From: Amyelois transitella
Taxonomy: Eukaryota > Arthropoda > Insecta > Lepidoptera > Pyralidae
NCBI RefSeq assembly: GCF_032362555.1
Contig: NC_083506.1
Location: 4,883,501-4,947,500, forward strand
Length of the DNA: 64,000 nt
Direction: 5' to 3'
The position numbers and the translations under genes were made by a program. Positions 59,993 to 64,000 of this stretch are shown piece after piece; within the stretch, counting starts at the first letter, position 1; each line of letters begins with the position of its first letter. The notes beneath the pieces are model-generated. The model had not been told where the DNA came from. It made no database searches and worked only from the letters and a program-made list of their open reading frames with translations.

Positions 59993-61149
59993 AGTTGAGC
60001 GATGTTTAATTTGCAAGACGAATAAACTTGTTAATTAACGTTATTATAAATTTTAAATTACTAAAACAATTAACTTAATTAGGAAAAAATATTTGTTTAC
60101 GTAAAACAACTTCTAACGTATTATTTAAACCAAAACAAGTAGTTTTAAGATGCGGTAATTGAATTTAGATTAATCGGCTGTGTATTTGTAAATTAGTTTT
60201 AAATTGTTTAGGGGAAAATTTATGACTTGAATTAACCAAATAACTGTGTGAAATGATGCTGGGATTATTGGACATTATATTTCTTTCTCATATAAATTTC
60301 CAGAACACTTATTGATAGCATACATTTAATAATGTGTTCTTATACAAAAAAGTTATTTACTTTTTTGTATAAGAACACATTATTGTTACTACCTACCTTT
60401 GTTAAATCATGGCCGTCCTTGCGAAGGGTCAGGTCAAGGCGAACCCTAAATCTTGCATAAAAAGGTAAATGAATCAAAATTAATACACGGAGCAAGTAGA
60501 AGGATGTTGTCCCTGCATAGAAAGCGTCTCTCATAGAAAGAGGCGTGATGTATATATGCACATATATGTATGTATGATGAATTGGCTTACTCTAGTTTTG
60601 AAACTGTCTTGACAACTATTCAGGATACAAATTAATCCTTTTTTTGTACTGAAAGCATCTCGTGTCGTATAGATTCTGGAGTATAATTTTGCACTGTCAC
60701 CATATTCCCAATTTCTTCCCTACCTCAGCGCATTCTTAGTTGCATTCTCAGATTTCAATTCTTGGCTTGCTTGATTTAAAAGGACAGTGTTTTTAAAACA
60801 TTGAGCATGCTTTTAGAATAACATGCATTTATTATCAATCGATTTTCAATGCAATTCCCAAGGTGCCTTGTCTCGGATAGAAACTAGTTTTTAAAACGAC
60901 GAAACGATTCCATCTCGAAGTATTATTGAACATATAAAGATGAGACTGAGAAAATATACATATAGTTTAAGCCTGACACGGAAAAGTACAATGTAAACAA
61001 TTTAAATATTATATAACTTAATAGACTTTATGTAAATTAGTACAACCACATAAGTTGTTATTGTGCTTATGAAGTTGTCACCACTTTTGATAAAATACAA
61101 ATTCCGTAAACTGTGTATGCGTGTTATTATTTTAATAAATATATATGGA
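59993..61149. other. Intergenic tract downstream of QTRT2
   Basis: No gene is recognised. It contains one perfect hairpin, listed separately. Confidence 0.4.
60328..60384. repeat. Perfect inverted repeat, 26-bp arms, 5-nt loop
   Basis: AATAATGTGTTCTTATACAA... at 60328-60353 is exactly complementary to 60359-60384. Confidence 0.85.
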
Positions 61150-61353
61150 ACAGATTACACAGATTGCTTTAGCCTCGAAGTAAGTTCAAGACTTGTGTTA
61201 AGAGATACTAACCCAGCGATATTAGATTTTACCAAGAACAATCCAAGACCCAGGGTAATAAGAGAAAGTTGGTTACTCATGGCCTGGCCGGGATTGAACC
61301 CGGGACTGATGTCACGGTGTCAAGCGTACAACTGCTGCGCCACAGAGGCCGTC
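61150..61353 (-). mobile_element. SINE family C with tRNA-like head
   Basis: On the minus strand the head is GCCTCTGTGGCGCAGCAGTT (A-box region) and CGGGTTCAATCCCGGCC (B box). The body follows with CTTGGATTGTTCTTGG and ends at CTTACTTCGAGGCTAAAGC. It is the most complete family C copy in the window. The overlapping 155-codon plus-strand frame is spurious. Confidence 0.7.
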
Positions 61354-61704
61354 ATTTTTAGAACACAACATTATACAAAGATACTACATATTTTATACTT
61401 TTTCTTATGTAGGATTATAGGGTTACTCTGTAGGTGGTATGTCTATACTTGTCACACTCCACGTTTTCCCAATATCGGTGGACCTTTTAACATTTTAAGT
61501 TATAACCTGCTTCAAAAAATTGACTGCTGATAACAAAATTATAAGTGTGAAAAGATTTGTTAAAAAGTCTTAGTGGTTAAACTTGTGTGTCGCTAGAAAT
61601 TTTGGATGAATTAGCAGTTGCTCTTTGATCGCCCTTTACGACAGCTAAAGGAAAGGAAAGAGTCAGTATGTGTTGGAAATTACACTTTAGCTTATTAATA
61701 AATA

Positions 61705-61830
61705 GTTTTTGCCCGCGACTTCGTCTGCGTGTTGTCCATATCCCACTTTTTCGCATAAAAAGTAGCTTATGTTCTTCTCTAGGGTCAACTTTCTATCATA
61801 TTTCACCGAAATTGAGTAAATTTTCCATTC
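61705..61830 (-). repeat. Helitron-like 3' fragment
   Basis: Its complement ends ACGCAGACGAAGTCGCGGGC, the same 3' stem as at 18558-18721 and 61992-62697; the 5' part is missing. Confidence 0.5.
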
Positions 61831-61839
61831 ATTCATATA

Positions 61840-61935
61840 ATCACGTCTATTTCCCTTGCGGGGTAGACAGAGCCAGCTGTCCTGAAAAGACTGATAGGCC
61901 ACGTTCAGCGGTTAGGCTTAATTATAGAATTAACA
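61840..61935 (-). repeat. Family D fragment
   Basis: TCACGTCTATTTCCCTTGCG through GGCCACGTTCAGCGGTTAGG, the tail-proximal third only. Confidence 0.65.
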
Positions 61936-61991
61936 GTTCATGGTCTAGGTAAAAGCGTAACAGACAGAGTAACTTTCGCATTTATTATACA

Positions 61992-62697
61992 CTAGCTGTG
62001 CCCGCGACTTCGTCCGCGTGGAATAGTTATTTTGGGCATCATATTTATTTTTGCAAACATCCTCCTCGGCTTTATCAATGTCAGGCGGTCACGCGTATTA
62101 GAAAGAACGCTGGTTCGTCGTATTAAATGTTTCGCTGCAAATTGCTTATAACGACTATATCTCAAAACCTATTCGTCTGATTTATATACTGTAAATGGCA
62201 ATTTTAGTCTACATGAAAAGCCGAAAGTAATAAACATATTTATTTGGATAAGGATTAATACTGAATTAAAGAAAATTGGTTTCAAAATAACTTATGTTTA
62301 TAATGAAAAAATAATCTTAAAAAATGAACATAAAAGTAGTTATTGTAAGTAAACCTTAAGAGATAGATATATGCTCTCGCGGACTTTTTTGTGGCAAAAA
62401 ATGAGTACTTCACATCTTTAGTACATTGTTTTACTATATCTTTGTTGGTTTGCGCAGCGTTCGCGTGGAAAGCTCGCAGATGGCCGACTCATTCAACTTT
62501 CACCTGCATTGTTGACGTTTCCCGTAGGAAATCCGGGATAAAATGTAGCCTATAGCCTTCCTCGATAAATAGACTATCTAACAGTGAAAGAATTATTCAA
62601 ATCGGTTCAGTAGTTTCTGAGATTAGCGCGTTTAAACAAACAAACAAACAAACAAACAAACAAAACAAACTCTTCAGCTTTATAATATTAGTATAGA
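61992..62697 (-). mobile_element. Non-autonomous Helitron-like element, about 706 bp, complete ends
   Basis: On the minus strand it starts TCTATACTAATATTATAAAG at 62697 after an A, has an (GTTT)n run at about 62635-62670, and ends ACGAAGTCGCGGGC then ACAGCTAG at 61992 before a T. This is the longest Helitron-like copy in the window. No Rep/helicase coding was seen. Confidence 0.6.
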
Positions 62698-64000
62698 TAT
62701 GTCTGCTTCCAGTTTTAGATCAAAGTTAAGGAATAATAATAAAAGTCAAAGATGTAAAATTAACACATTTTACATATATTTTACTGACAATATTTACACA
62801 ATAATAATTTTAGTGACCACACTTATTGAGCTAGGCGTATTAAATGAAATGTGCATCAATTCAATGTAATTCATTTACATTATACAGGGTAAATATATTA
62901 GTGAATTTTGGCAGGATTTTGCTTGACAAAGTCATGTTCCAAATATTAAGTAATGATTACTAATAAATACACAATTATATGGATGGTAAACACAACCTTT
63001 ACATAAAATATTATATAAATATTAACTGCGCTAATGTATAACAATTTCATATAATTCAAATAAATACGAACCAACAAACATACGACTGAGCATTGGTCTA
63101 CTATCATAGGTTTATTCTGCAAAATTTTGATAAAATTATTTTAAATTTCACTACAGTTGGCACGTAATTACAGCTTGGAATCATTTGTCTAATTTTATTA
63201 AAATTTGATATTCCAATAAATAAACGTAACCTATTAGGAATCACAAATTTAAATAAATATCAATGATAACATTATGTACAGTAAATTGTTTAAAAAGAAA
63301 CGTAATTTTACTACACACGTAAGTACGCTATATTATATGAGCTTCATTCTCCTTGAATGTTGCATTTTGCTGCACAATTTCATTACGTATTTGTAAAAAG
63401 CATCTATAACCTTAACTAAAAATGGAATATAAAAATTGTAAACCCTATAATAAATAATTACAATGCACCAGGCATTTGCTCGAAAGCAATATTCGAATTT
63501 CTATGCTATTCACAGTCTAAAAAATTATAGCCGTACACTTCCCAACTATCTAAATGTGATACATATTATTATAAGCGTTAACCAAGATCCCAGGTTCATG
63601 TAAAATAAAAGATGTTATACTTAATTCGATGACAATTGATACGACTGGAAAGGTTTAGTTAAATGTTTAAGAGAAAATAATCTTTAATATAACTAATAAA
63701 TAAAAAATCATAAAACTGTGCTGAGTTACAGAATGTAGGTAAAAGGTACATTTCAAAAATATGTAGGTATTATTATTTTGAACAGATTTTTGGTCGTCTA
63801 TATATAAATAAAAATAAGTTATGGTCGCATCAATGAAATCGAAGCTTAAGACGAATAATTTCACAATTTTGAGATCCATAGCGAGGCATGTAGCATCAAC
63901 CGGAATTGGTTCAAATGGCTTTCACTCGGTCCACTGCACTACGCTAACTATTAATGACTTTACTACAAAAATGTTAGCTTAAGTCCCAATCACTGATTCA
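62698..64000. other. Quiet AT-rich tract to window end
   Basis: No coding exon, splice-linked frame or family repeat was recognised. Such sequence could be the 3' UTR or flank of a gene beyond the window, but nothing shows this. Confidence 0.4.

Noticed and set aside
61063..61530. 155-codon plus-strand open frame
   Set aside because: It runs straight through the antisense of a SINE family C copy (61150-61353) and has no domain; composition is that of non-coding DNA.
62637..62668. AAAC-repeat array as a possible CRISPR or satellite
   Set aside because: It is a simple tetranucleotide microsatellite within a Helitron-like element; there are no spacers.

Overview
This is a eukaryotic, AT-rich window that reads as lepidopteran (moth or butterfly). 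The evidence is a split insect odorant receptor gene with typical moth exon structure, many short Helitron-like elements, several tRNA-derived SINE families, a 5'-truncated RTE-type retrotransposon, and frequent GTAGGTA-type sequence. I cannot name the species. There is no operon structure, CRISPR array or prokaryotic signal.

Two intact protein-coding genes can be reconstructed across introns. (1) An odorant receptor (7tm_6 family) on the minus strand, five exons between 28544 and 24924, 401 codons plus stop, with every splice junction in phase. (2) QTRT2, the accessory subunit of eukaryotic queuine tRNA-ribosyltransferase, on the plus strand, seven exons between 55259 and 59258, 422 codons plus stop, with the CxCxxC...H zinc site. 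They are about 27 kb apart, face away from each other, and have no functional connection that I can see.

The rest is intergenic or mobile DNA. 1-24.9 kb: no gene found; Helitron-like, SINE and LINE-tail fragments, a pair of adjacent near-perfect hairpins at 4332-4454, and a GC-rich unique island near 24.0-24.6 kb. 24.9-28.5 kb: the receptor gene, with a MITE in intron 3. 29.8-30.9 kb: a truncated RTE insertion with an open reading frame, a GAA-repeat tail and a 9-bp target duplication. 31-52 kb: gene-poor, with Helitron-like copies (two head-to-tail at 40.1-40.6 kb), a full SINE with target duplication at 49.1-49.5 kb, and a Tigger/pogo deletion derivative at 49.7-50.4 kb that keeps the start of its transposase. 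52.3-54.5 kb: a 2.2-kb element with 25-bp terminal inverted repeats, an AGAA target duplication, promoter-like motifs and coding remnants I do not recognise; this is the best candidate for something undescribed. 55.3-59.3 kb: QTRT2. 59.3-64 kb: repeats, then a quiet AT-rich tract.

All family assignments come from reading translated sequence and terminal motifs by eye, without any database search.
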